A stretch of DNA of 64,000 nt, taken from assembly GCF_014904735.1 (NCBI RefSeq), contig NZ_JACZCR010000010.1:62001-126000 (forward strand). Direction: 5' to 3'. Position 1 is the first letter of the stretch. The number at the start of each line of letters is the position of its first letter. The notes under the pieces were generated by a model, which searched no databases, had not been told where the DNA came from, and saw only the letters and a program-made list of their open reading frames with translations. This document shows, piece by piece, positions 37,577-46,076 of this stretch. The position numbers were made by a program, and so were the translations under genes. Origin of the DNA: Microbulbifer hainanensis (GTDB taxonomy: Bacteria > Pseudomonadota > Gammaproteobacteria > Pseudomonadales > Cellvibrionaceae).

Positions 37577-37634
37577 AGCATCGCCCGCAATCGCTTTACT
37601 AACAGTGCCTCCCAACACAGTGCGCTGTAACCCT

Positions 37635-37670
37635 GCCCTCTCTCGCAGCACCGGAGAGGGCCTTTTTTTT
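37635..37670 (+). terminator. Rho-independent terminator between GH9 and the acetylesterase gene
   Basis: GCCCTCTC pairs with GAGAGGGC over an 11-base loop and is followed by eight Ts. The T tract ends only four bases before the GGGGAA ribosome site of the next gene. Confidence 0.85.
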
Positions 37671-37685
37671 ACGGGGAACAACACA

Positions 37686-39683
37686 ATGGCAATCTTTCAA
37701 AATACACAGTGCCGCATCCTGCGCAGGGCGCTACTGCCGATCCTCGCCGGCCTTCTGTTCTCCGCACCACTGCAGGCCGAAGTGCGGCTTCCGCGACTGG
37801 TCGGGGATGGCATGGTGCTGCAGCGCAATACACCGCTGAAAATCTGGGGCTGGGCTGATCCCGGTGAAAAGGTCACATTGCAATTCCGGCAAAAGCGCTA
37901 CAGCGCAACGGCGGACGCCAAAGGCGACTGGCAGGTTACATTGCCACAACAGGCAACCGGCGGCCCCGACAAAATGGAAATCCGCGGCGAGAACTCTATC
38001 CGGCTCAACGATATTCTCGTCGGCGACGTGTGGCTGTGTTCCGGCCAGTCAAACATGGAATACCCCTTGGGGCGAATCATGCCGCCCTATGGCGAACCGC
38101 TGCACCTGCAGGACAACCCGCTGATCCGCCAGTTCCTCGTACCGCAGCACTACGATTTCAATACCCCGCAAAAGGATCTCGCCGACGGCAGCTGGAAAAC
38201 TGCGATCAAGGACAACCTGCCGGAATTCTCCGCCGTGGCCTATTTTTTTGCCGACGAAACCTTCCGGCGGGAAGCGGTACCCATCGGCCTGATCAACGCC
38301 AGCCTCGGCGGCTCTCCGGCAGAATCCTGGCTGAGTGAATCCGCACTGAAGAAATTTCCGCAGCTCTACGCGGAATTGCAGCGTTTCAAGGATGCAGCGC
38401 TGATCGAAAAAATCCAGCAACAGGATCAGTCGCGCATCCAGGCCTGGTACGACACTGCGGACAAACGTGATCGCGGCAATGCGGAATACCCGTGGAGCAG
38501 CGCACAGCTGCAGACCGACGGCTGGCACCAGATGACCGTACCCGGATACTGGGCCGATACAGCCGTCGGCGAACAGCAGGGCGTTGTCTGGTTCCGCAGG
38601 ACCTTCGACGTACCGGAAGACCTCGCAGGCAAGGCAGGTATTCTCGCTCTCGGCCGCATCGTCGATGCCGACACTACCTTTATCAACGGCACCAAAGTCG
38701 GCAACACCACCTATCTCTATCCGCGCCGCCGCTACCCGGTGCCCGAGGGACTGCTGAAAGCCGGTAAAAACACCATCGCCATCCGCGTCACCAATGAGCG
38801 CGGCCGCGGCGGTTTCGTGGCCGACAAACCCTACCGCATAACCTTTGCCGCCCCCGACGAACAGCGGAGTATCGACCTGCGCGGCAGCTGGCAATTCAAG
38901 GTGGGCGCCAAAATGGAACCGCTTGCCGGTCAGACTTTTGTCCGCTGGAAACCCACCGGCCTCTACAACGGCATGATCCATCCGCTGGAAAATTACGCCA
39001 TCAAAGGCGCCATCTGGTATCAGGGCGAATCCAACGTGGGACGCGCGGAGGAATACCGCCAGCTGTTCCCGGCGATGATCCGCGACTGGCGCAATCGTCG
39101 CGGCAATAACTTTCCCTTTGTCTTCATACAGCTGGCCAATTTTCTCGAACCCAGCACAAAGCCAACCGACAGCGACTGGGCGCGGCTGCGCGAAGCCCAG
39201 GCCAGCGCCCTGACGCTGCCGGCAACGACGATGGCCACCGCCATCGATATCGGCGAATGGAACGATATCCACCCGCTGAACAAGCGGGAGGCCGGGCGGC
39301 GTTTCGCCCTGGCCGCGCAGACGGTCGCCTACCGCAAAAGCGCGGTTGTCGGCAGCGGGCCGCAATTCAAGTCGCTGGACATCGACGGTGACCAGGTCAC
39401 CCTGAAATTCGATCATACCGCCGGCGGCCTTGTAGCTCGCGGCGGGCAGTTGCAACGCTTTGCCATCGCCGGAAAAGACCGGCACTTCCACTGGGCCGAT
39501 GCGCGCATTGAAGGAAACCGCGTGATCCTGCATAGCGATCGGGTAGCGCGGCCGATCGCCGTACGCTACGCATGGGCCGACAATCCCGCCGGCGCCAACC
39601 TGTACAACAGCGCAGGTCTGCCGGCGGTGCCCTTCCGCACGGATAGCTGGGGCAAGACCGTACTACAGGTTTCGCGCAATTAG
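37686..39683 (+). CDS. CE20/sialate-O-acetylesterase-like carbohydrate acetylesterase
   Basis: 665 residues from ATG 37686 (signal peptide LRRALLPILAGLLFSAPLQAE). The SGNH-type fold is split: catalytic S122 in WLCSGQSNMEYPLG, a central inserted jelly-roll-like domain (VVWFRRTFDVPEDLAGKAGI, TTFINGTKVG), then GAIWYQGESNVGRAEEY and the D527-x-H529 dyad (WNDIHPLNKREAGRR). This layout matches the Xanthomonas CE20 acetylesterase of the xyloglucan locus. It likely deacetylates xyloglucan oligosaccharides in the periplasm. Annotation pipelines often name such proteins sialate O-acetylesterase. Confidence 0.85.
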   Translation: MAIFQNTQCRILRRALLPILAGLLFSAPLQAEVRLPRLVGDGMVLQRNTPLKIWGWADPGEKVTLQFRQKRYSATADAKGDWQVTLPQQATGGPDKMEIRGENSIRLNDILVGDVWLCSGQSNMEYPLGRIMPPYGEPLHLQDNPLIRQFLVPQHYDFNTPQKDLADGSWKTAIKDNLPEFSAVAYFFADETFRREAVPIGLINASLGGSPAESWLSESALKKFPQLYAELQRFKDAALIEKIQQQDQSRIQAWYDTADKRDRGNAEYPWSSAQLQTDGWHQMTVPGYWADTAVGEQQGVVWFRRTFDVPEDLAGKAGILALGRIVDADTTFINGTKVGNTTYLYPRRRYPVPEGLLKAGKNTIAIRVTNERGRGGFVADKPYRITFAAPDEQRSIDLRGSWQFKVGAKMEPLAGQTFVRWKPTGLYNGMIHPLENYAIKGAIWYQGESNVGRAEEYRQLFPAMIRDWRNRRGNNFPFVFIQLANFLEPSTKPTDSDWARLREAQASALTLPATTMATAIDIGEWNDIHPLNKREAGRRFALAAQTVAYRKSAVVGSGPQFKSLDIDGDQVTLKFDHTAGGLVARGGQLQRFAIAGKDRHFHWADARIEGNRVILHSDRVARPIAVRYAWADNPAGANLYNSAGLPAVPFRTDSWGKTVLQVSRN

Positions 39684-39780
39684 TTTTTACGCATTTTTCC
39701 GCGCAAAGTTTCAAGGGCCCGCGTCCAGTGCAAGATGATCGCGACTCGGCTCACCAGACCCGACCAATAGAGGTATTAGT

Positions 39781-40758
39781 ATGCAAACACGCACACTCGG
39801 CAAGACCGGCTATAAGGTCAGCGAGATCGGCCTCGGCTGCTGGCAACTCGGTGGAGACTTCGGTCCCCTGGCCGAGGAAACCGCAAAAACCATTCTGGAT
39901 GCGGCCACAGAAAACCACATCACTTTCTGGGATACCGCCGATGTCTACGGCGGTGGGCTGAGTGAACAGCGTATCGGCTGTTTTGCACAAAAGCCCGCCG
40001 GGCTTTATGTCGCCACCAAAGTCGGGCGCTCGCCGTCACTCTTCCCCGACCAGTACAGCAAAAAGGGTGTGCGTGAGAGCCTGCTGGCGTCTGCCGCGCG
40101 CCTGGGCGTGGAAACCATTGACCTCGCCCAGCTCCACTGCGTACCGCCGGCCGTACTGCGCGACGGCGAAATATTTGCCTGGCTGGACGACCTGAAAGGC
40201 GAAGGGCTGATCCGTCACTACGGCGCCAGCGTGGAAACCATCGACGAAGCTTTTGTGTGCCTGCAACAGCCACAACTGGCGACTCTGCAGATTATTTTCA
40301 ACCTGTACCGCCAGGATGCGATCGAATCGCTGCTGGATTTAGCGGCGGCAAACAATGTAGGCATCATCGTACGCCTGCCGCTGGCTTCCGGCCTGCTGTC
40401 GGGAAAATTCAGCCGCAAAACCCGTTTCGATGTCAGCGACCACCGCCACTATAACCGCGACGGCAAAGCCTTTTCCGTTGGCGAGACCTTCGGCGGAATC
40501 CCGTTTGAAAAGGGCGTGGAACTGACCGAGGGCCTGCGCACCCTGTTGCCAGAGGGTTTCGATATGGCCCAGCTCGCCCTGCGCTGGATCCTGGATCACG
40601 ACGCCGTATCGACAGTAATCGCTGGCGCCTCCAGCCCGGCGCAGATTGACAGCAACGCGGGTGCCGCAGCACTGCCGCGATTGGATAGCGCCCTGCACGA
40701 CAAGCTCGCAACCTATTACACCCAGCAGGTAAAACCCTTTATTCGCGGAGAAATTTGA
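39781..40758 (+). CDS. Aldo/keto reductase
   Basis: 325 residues, cytoplasmic. NADPH-dependent TIM-barrel motifs are visible: LGKTGYKVSEIGLGCWQLGG, catalytic D and Y in FWDTADVYGGGLSEQ, K in YVATKVGR, H in LAQLHC, and a C-terminal cofactor segment VIAGASSPAQIDSN. The stop overlaps the GH35 start (TGATG), so both are one operon. A sugar oxidoreductase role, for example oxidation of L-fucose or D-galactose released in this locus, is only inferred from position. Confidence 0.85.
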   Translation: MQTRTLGKTGYKVSEIGLGCWQLGGDFGPLAEETAKTILDAATENHITFWDTADVYGGGLSEQRIGCFAQKPAGLYVATKVGRSPSLFPDQYSKKGVRESLLASAARLGVETIDLAQLHCVPPAVLRDGEIFAWLDDLKGEGLIRHYGASVETIDEAFVCLQQPQLATLQIIFNLYRQDAIESLLDLAAANNVGIIVRLPLASGLLSGKFSRKTRFDVSDHRHYNRDGKAFSVGETFGGIPFEKGVELTEGLRTLLPEGFDMAQLALRWILDHDAVSTVIAGASSPAQIDSNAGAAALPRLDSALHDKLATYYTQQVKPFIRGEI

Positions 40759-42371
40759 TGTTTGCCAAGGCCCTGATTCGCGCGCTGCTCGCCGGCAGTC
40801 TGCTCGGACTGCTCGCGACACCGGCTGCGGCAATTCCGCAATTGCACCGGGATAACGGCGTTAGCCGGCTGCTGGTCAACGGCAAGCCTTTCCTGATGCT
40901 CGGCGGCGAGCTGGGCAACTCCAGTGCATCCAGCCTCGACTACATGGAAGAGATCTGGCCCAAGGCCGGGGTCATGCACCTGAACACACTGCTGGTGCCG
41001 ATCTACTGGGAATTGATCGAACCCCGGGAAGGTACATTTGATTTCTCTCTGGTGGACGGCCTGATCAAGCGCGCGCGGCGTGAAGACCTGAAACTGGTCT
41101 TTCTATGGTTCGGCAGCTGGAAAAACAGCATGTCCACTTACGCGCCCTCGTGGGTCAAACGGGACAGCCAGCGTTTTCCTCGCAGCCGTTCGGTATCCGG
41201 TGAAGCGCAGGATATTCTCACCGCTTTCAGCCCCGCCAATCTCAATGCAGATCGCCGCGCCTTCCGCGCACTGCTGCAATTTATCGGCGATGTCGACAGG
41301 CGCCGCGAAACGGTACTGATGGTGCAGGTAGAAAACGAAATCGGCATGTTGCCCAGTGCCCGCGACCATCACCCACTGGCAGATGCAGCCTACGCCGGGG
41401 AGGTGCCCGACAAACTGATGGCCTATCTGCGCGAACACAAAGCCACACTGCAGCCGGAGCTGCGCGACACCTGGGCGGACAGCAACTTCCGCACATCCGG
41501 CAACTGGCGTCAGGTGTTTGGCGACGGTACCGCCGGTGAGGAAATCTTCACCGCCTGGCACTACGCACAATACGCCGACGCCGTGGCCACTGCCGGCAAG
41601 GAAGCCTATCCGCTGCCGATGTATGTCAACGCCGCGCTGAACCGTCCCGGCAGGAAACCCGGTGAATACCCCAGCGGCGGGCCACTGCCGCACCTGCTGG
41701 ATATCTGGAAAGCGGCCGCACCGTCGATCGACCTGCTGTCGCCGGATTTCTACAATCCGCGCTTCCGCTACTGGAACGATCGCTACACCGGCGGGGGCGA
41801 AGCACTGTTTATTCCGGAGATGCGCTTCGACAGTGACGTCGGTGCCAAGGCGCTCTTTGCGTTCGGCCACTATAAGGCGCTGGGCTTTTCGCCGTTTTCC
41901 GTCGAGACCGGGCGGGCACCGGCGACGGACAACCTGCGCCGCAGTTACGCCCTGCTGAACCAACTGGCACCACAACTCTCCGCCAGCGACAGCGCACACC
42001 GCGCCGGCGTCTGGCTCACCCGGGAAAAACCGCAGATGGAATTTTCCCTCGGCGACTACCACTTCACCGCGCGCCACGAGCTCACCCTCGGCTGGTCCGA
42101 CGGCGCGGACGCGGATAACTGGCCCGAGGCCGGCGCCCTGATAGTACAGACCGGGCCCGAAGACTTTATCGTCGCCGGCACCGGCGTGGTGCTGACATTC
42201 GACAGCGACCAGGCGCGTGTGGGTATCGATAAATTGAGCGAAGGGGAATACCGCAACGGCGAGTGGCAAGCGGGTCGATGGCTGAATGGCGACCAGAGCC
42301 ACCAGGGACGCCACCTGCGCATTCCCGACGGCGAATGGCAGATCCAGAAATTGCGCCTGTATCTCTATTAG
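40758..42371 (+). CDS. GH35 beta-galactosidase with DUF5597-type C-terminal domain (first copy)
   Basis: 537 residues from ATG 40758 with a signal peptide (LLAGSLLGLLATPAAA). The TIM barrel carries the acid/base E194 in MVQVENEIG and the nucleophile E354 in ALFIPEMRF; TLLVPIYWELIEPREGTFDF is the family N-terminal signature. It is of the Cellvibrio Bgl35A kind, which removes galactosyl side groups from xyloglucan oligosaccharides. It is translationally coupled to the aldo/keto reductase. It ends 93 bases before the convergent GntR gene. Confidence 0.88.
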   Translation: MFAKALIRALLAGSLLGLLATPAAAIPQLHRDNGVSRLLVNGKPFLMLGGELGNSSASSLDYMEEIWPKAGVMHLNTLLVPIYWELIEPREGTFDFSLVDGLIKRARREDLKLVFLWFGSWKNSMSTYAPSWVKRDSQRFPRSRSVSGEAQDILTAFSPANLNADRRAFRALLQFIGDVDRRRETVLMVQVENEIGMLPSARDHHPLADAAYAGEVPDKLMAYLREHKATLQPELRDTWADSNFRTSGNWRQVFGDGTAGEEIFTAWHYAQYADAVATAGKEAYPLPMYVNAALNRPGRKPGEYPSGGPLPHLLDIWKAAAPSIDLLSPDFYNPRFRYWNDRYTGGGEALFIPEMRFDSDVGAKALFAFGHYKALGFSPFSVETGRAPATDNLRRSYALLNQLAPQLSASDSAHRAGVWLTREKPQMEFSLGDYHFTARHELTLGWSDGADADNWPEAGALIVQTGPEDFIVAGTGVVLTFDSDQARVGIDKLSEGEYRNGEWQAGRWLNGDQSHQGRHLRIPDGEWQIQKLRLYLY

Positions 42372-42464
42372 TAGCCGAGCGTTGGCCGACAAAGCAGTCG
42401 GGCCGGTGGTCGAAAAATAGTAGGGCGCAGTATCGTGCAGTCCATTGCCTCTATGGCGCGGAAT

Positions 42465-43217
42465 TCAGGCGGTACCGGCCATTTCTTCTGCGGGGGCGGG
42501 GGCGAGGGCCCGCGCGGCGAGTTCGCTTTCGATCAGGGCCAGCGCCTCGGCCTGCATGGTCGCTGAGGCACTTCGCGCCCCCTCGGTATCTCCTCGGTCG
42601 ATGGCATCGAACAGTTTGCGGTGATTGGCGTAGCTCGCCGTCTCCACCCCTTTGATCCGATTGGTAAAACGGATACTGACGCGCAGTGCGGTTTCGATAA
42701 AACTGCCGAGCTGGATATAAAAAGGGTTGTTGGTCGCGTTGAGGATATTGATATGGAAGGCAATATCCGCTTCCACCGGATCGCTGAAGCCCTCTTCGGC
42801 CTCTTTCATGCGCTGTAACGCCAGGCCGATTTCCATCACCTTGCCGATGTCCCGACAGGAAGCCGCCAGCGCGGCGGCATCGTTTTCAATCGCCATTCGC
42901 AACTGCAGAAACTCGCGCAGCATTTCCAGCGAGGGACCGGAGCGCAGAATCCAGTCCAGTACATCCGGGTCGAACAGATTCCACTGTTCCCGCTGCTGCA
43001 CACGAATACCCTGGCGCGGCCGCGAGCTCACCAGCCCCTTTGCCGTCAACATCTTGATCGCCTCGCGGGTAGCGCTGCGGCTGATGCCATACTCCTCGCA
43101 GAGGACGGCTTCAGAAGGCAGGCCCTCTCCACAGCGGTAGCGACCACCGGCAATCTCAGCGCCCAGGGTGTGCACGAGCTGTTGGGTGAGGTTGCGCCCG
43201 TTGTTCTGTCTGTCCAC
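42465..43217 (-). CDS. GntR/FadR-family (FCD) regulator, DgoR-like
   Basis: 250 residues: winged helix at about 10-75 (GLPSEAVLCEEYGISRSATRE, GLVSSRPRQGIRV) and a helical FCD ligand domain with the metal-type residues in EADIAFHINIL. The linker QWNLFDPDVLDWIL is close to the QWN..D.DVL.W.L segment I recall in E. coli DgoR, the D-galactonate-responsive repressor of dgo genes. Because dgoK and dgoA lie in the same locus, a galactonate- or keto-sugar-sensing repressor of the xyloglucan genes is likely. It is divergent from GH95. Confidence 0.82.
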   Translation of the reverse strand: MDRQNNGRNLTQQLVHTLGAEIAGGRYRCGEGLPSEAVLCEEYGISRSATREAIKMLTAKGLVSSRPRQGIRVQQREQWNLFDPDVLDWILRSGPSLEMLREFLQLRMAIENDAAALAASCRDIGKVMEIGLALQRMKEAEEGFSDPVEADIAFHINILNATNNPFYIQLGSFIETALRVSIRFTNRIKGVETASYANHRKLFDAIDRGDTEGARSASATMQAEALALIESELAARALAPAPAEEMAGTA

Positions 43218-43517
43218 GACTGTCGATCCTTATAATTTGATAAATATGATAAATGGCCCGACAGCTCCCAGTCATCCCTTTTCGGGGACAGGCCAATCCG
43301 TTCAGCGATCTCCCAATCCCGCCCGCTGCAACTCCGCCAGGCACCGGTTTCCGCCGACCACAGCCATTTAGCATATAATTGTTATAAATATTGTAAACGT
43401 TTACATTGGGTGGTAACTTGACCCTCAAATAAGGTGGTGCCGATTCCGCACACAGCGGAAATCGAATCAAAAACAACCACCACAACGAATAAATAATCAA
43501 TAACACCTGATACAGCG
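43218..43517. promoter_or_regulatory. Divergent promoter region gntR/GH95
   Basis: 300 bases. TATAAT at 43374-43379 is a good -10 candidate for GH95, followed at 43392 by the palindromic site. On the gntR side the direct repeat TGATAAA (43239 and 43247) lies about 25 bases before the start codon and may be an autoregulatory site. Confidence 0.55.
43392..43405. promoter_or_regulatory. Second perfect palindrome TGTAAACGTTTACA (operator-like)
   Basis: Identical to the site at 34660. It lies a few bases downstream of the start expected from TATAAT at 43374, where a bound repressor would block transcription of GH95. Confidence 0.72.
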
Positions 43518-46010
43518 ATGAACCGAACTGCCGCCAACAAAAGTGCGCGTGTCCCCGGACTGGCTCGTCTGGCGCCGCTGTATTTGTGCGCTGCCCTGGC
43601 GTCTGCCGCCTCGGCACAGGCGCCGCAGCAGTTGTGGTTCGATCACCCGGCACAGGACTGGGAGCGCGAAAGCCTGCCCATCGGCAACGGCTCCATGGGC
43701 GCAGCCGTCACCGGCGGTGTTGCGACCGACCTGCTGCAATTCAATGAAAAAACCCTGTGGACCGGCGGACCGGGTGCGGAAGGTTACGACTACGGTATTC
43801 CAGCTGCGGCGCAGACTGCCGCGTTGACGCATGTGCGCGGGGTACTGCGGCGGGACGGCAGTCTCTCTCCCGAAGAGGCCGCCGCACACCTCGGCCGCAA
43901 AACCCGGGCCTACGGTAACTACCAGAGCTTCGGTGCCCTGCGACTCGAATTCCCCCAACCTGAAAAAGTCAGCGACTACCGCCGCGCGCTGGATATCCAC
44001 AGGGCTCTCGCGGAGGTCAGTTATACCGCCGGCGGCGTGCGCTACCGGCGCGAGTATCTCGCCAGCCACCCGGACGGCGTGATCGCCGTGCACCTGAGTG
44101 CTGACCGCCGCGGCAGTATCAGTTTCCAGGCCAGTCTCGATATCCCCGCCAACCGCAGTGCCCACGTCAGTATGGAGGGTGGGCGCATCACCGTTCGCGG
44201 CGCCCTGCAGGACAATGGCCTGCGCTACGAGACTCAATTGCAGGTGATTGCCGAGGGCGGCACCGTAATCGAACAGAAAGACGGCAAGCTGCTCATACGC
44301 GACGCCGACAGCGCAACCCTGCTGCTGACCGCCGGCACTGATTACGCTGAACGCTATCCGGACTACCGCGGCCGCGATCCGCACGCGCTCCTGCAGACGC
44401 GGATGGACAGAGCCAGCGCCAGGGGATACCCGGCTTTACGCGCGGATCACGTTGCCGATTACCAGTCACTGTTCGACCGGGTTGCACTCGACCTGAACGG
44501 CAACCGCTGCCGGCAGCCGGAGACGGATGAAAAAATCGATGGCAACAGCAGCGGTAACAGCGACTGCCCGCAAAATCCGCCCATCGATCGCTGGCTCAAC
44601 GTCTACGGCAAGGGCGACGAAGTTGCCGACCGCCGCCTGGAGGCCCTGTATTTCCAGTACGGGCGCTACCTGCTGATCGCAAGTTCCCGCGCCGGCTCCC
44701 TGCCGGCAAACCTGCAGGGCGTGTGGAATCATTCCGCCACACCACCGTGGAATGCCGACTATCACGCGAATATTAATTTGCAGATGAACTACTGGCCGGC
44801 AGAAGTCACAAATCTGTCCGAGACCACGGCGCCGCTGTTCGACTTCGTCGACAGTCTGCAGAAACCCGGCGCCCTCGCCGCGCAGAAACTGCTCGGCGCT
44901 CGCGGCTGGACACTGTTCCTGAATACCAACCCCTGGGGATTTGCCGGCGTCATCGACTGGCCCACCGCCTTCTGGCAACCGGAAGCCGGTGCCTGGCTAG
45001 CGAGCCACTACTACCAGCACTACCTCTTTTCCCTCGACCAGAAATTTCTGCGCGAGCGCGCATATCCTGTCATGAAGGGCGCAGCGCAACTGTGGCTCGA
45101 TACCCTGGTGACGGACCCGCGCGACGGACGGCTGGTGGTTTCACCCAGTTATTCGCCGGAACAGGGCAACTTTACCGCCGGCGCCGCGATGTCCCAGCAG
45201 ATTGTCTATGCGCTGCTGCGCGATACCCGCGACGCAGCGCTGCGCCTGGGCGACTCTACTTTTGCCGAGCAGCTCGGCGATACCCTGGAAAAGCTTGACC
45301 CTGGTTTGCGCATCGGTTCCTGGGGACAACTGCAGGAATGGAAGGAAGACCTGGACGATCCGCACAATCACCACCGCCACGTCTCGCACCTGTTCGCCCT
45401 CTACCCCGACGACCGCATCAATTCCGATGCCCCGGAACTACTCGACGCCGCACGCACCTCCCTCGAGGCGCGCGGCGATGCCGGCACCGGCTGGAGCCGC
45501 GCGTGGAAAATCAGCCTGTGGGCACGCCTGCACGACGGCAGCCACGCCCACAGCATCCTCGCCGCGCAGCTGCGCGACAGCACTCTGCCCAACCTGTGGA
45601 GCAGTCATCCGCCCTTCCAGATAGACGGTAACTTTGGCGCGACGGCCGCTGTCGCTGAGATGCTGTTGCAGTCCCAGAACGGCGTAGTGCGGCTTTTGCC
45701 GGCACTCCCGCGGGTGTGGCGCGACGGCACCGTCACCGGCCTGCGCGCTCGCGGTGACATTACCGTGGACATGCACTGGCGCGACGGACAGCTGCTCAGT
45801 GCGCGCCTCCACACCGGCAGCGACGGAGAGGTGCACCTGCAATTACCGGCGGCGGGCAACTACATTTTGCGCCGCGCGTCGGATAAAAAAATTCTCAACC
45901 TGCGCGAAAAAAGCCGATCCCTGTTCTTTACCGCGCAGGCAAGGGAAAACTATCTCCTGACCAGAGACAATTCTGCAGTTCTGGAAAAAGCCGAGGTCGC
46001 GCGGAGATAA
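43518..46010 (+). CDS. GH95 alpha-L-fucosidase (or alpha-L-galactosidase)
   Basis: 830 residues with a signal peptide ([17 protein letters not shown]). An N-terminal beta domain ([33 protein letters not shown]) is followed by the (alpha/alpha)6 barrel, with catalytic-site motifs [34 protein letters not shown] and the base aspartate in [16 protein letters not shown]. The family inverts alpha-1,2-linked L-fucose, the terminal sugar of fucogalactoxyloglucan side chains. A Cys-containing insert ([20 protein letters not shown]) extends one loop. It starts a long plus-strand gene run. Confidence 0.92.
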   Translation: MNRTAANKSARVPGLARLAPLYLCAALASAASAQAPQQLWFDHPAQDWERESLPIGNGSMGAAVTGGVATDLLQFNEKTLWTGGPGAEGYDYGIPAAAQTAALTHVRGVLRRDGSLSPEEAAAHLGRKTRAYGNYQSFGALRLEFPQPEKVSDYRRALDIHRALAEVSYTAGGVRYRREYLASHPDGVIAVHLSADRRGSISFQASLDIPANRSAHVSMEGGRITVRGALQDNGLRYETQLQVIAEGGTVIEQKDGKLLIRDADSATLLLTAGTDYAERYPDYRGRDPHALLQTRMDRASARGYPALRADHVADYQSLFDRVALDLNGNRCRQPETDEKIDGNSSGNSDCPQNPPIDRWLNVYGKGDEVADRRLEALYFQYGRYLLIASSRAGSLPANLQGVWNHSATPPWNADYHANINLQMNYWPAEVTNLSETTAPLFDFVDSLQKPGALAAQKLLGARGWTLFLNTNPWGFAGVIDWPTAFWQPEAGAWLASHYYQHYLFSLDQKFLRERAYPVMKGAAQLWLDTLVTDPRDGRLVVSPSYSPEQGNFTAGAAMSQQIVYALLRDTRDAALRLGDSTFAEQLGDTLEKLDPGLRIGSWGQLQEWKEDLDDPHNHHRHVSHLFALYPDDRINSDAPELLDAARTSLEARGDAGTGWSRAWKISLWARLHDGSHAHSILAAQLRDSTLPNLWSSHPPFQIDGNFGATAAVAEMLLQSQNGVVRLLPALPRVWRDGTVTGLRARGDITVDMHWRDGQLLSARLHTGSDGEVHLQLPAAGNYILRRASDKKILNLREKSRSLFFTAQARENYLLTRDNSAVLEKAEVARR

Positions 46011-46076
46011 AAATACAGCGGTAACCCTGAGGATCTTTGGGATAAATTGACCAAATAAAAATGATGGGAGAAGAAG

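Noticed and set aside
37686..39683. Sialic acid metabolism from the sialate O-acetylesterase-like match
   Set aside because: No nan genes are present; the domain layout and xyloglucan neighbours fit CE20 better.
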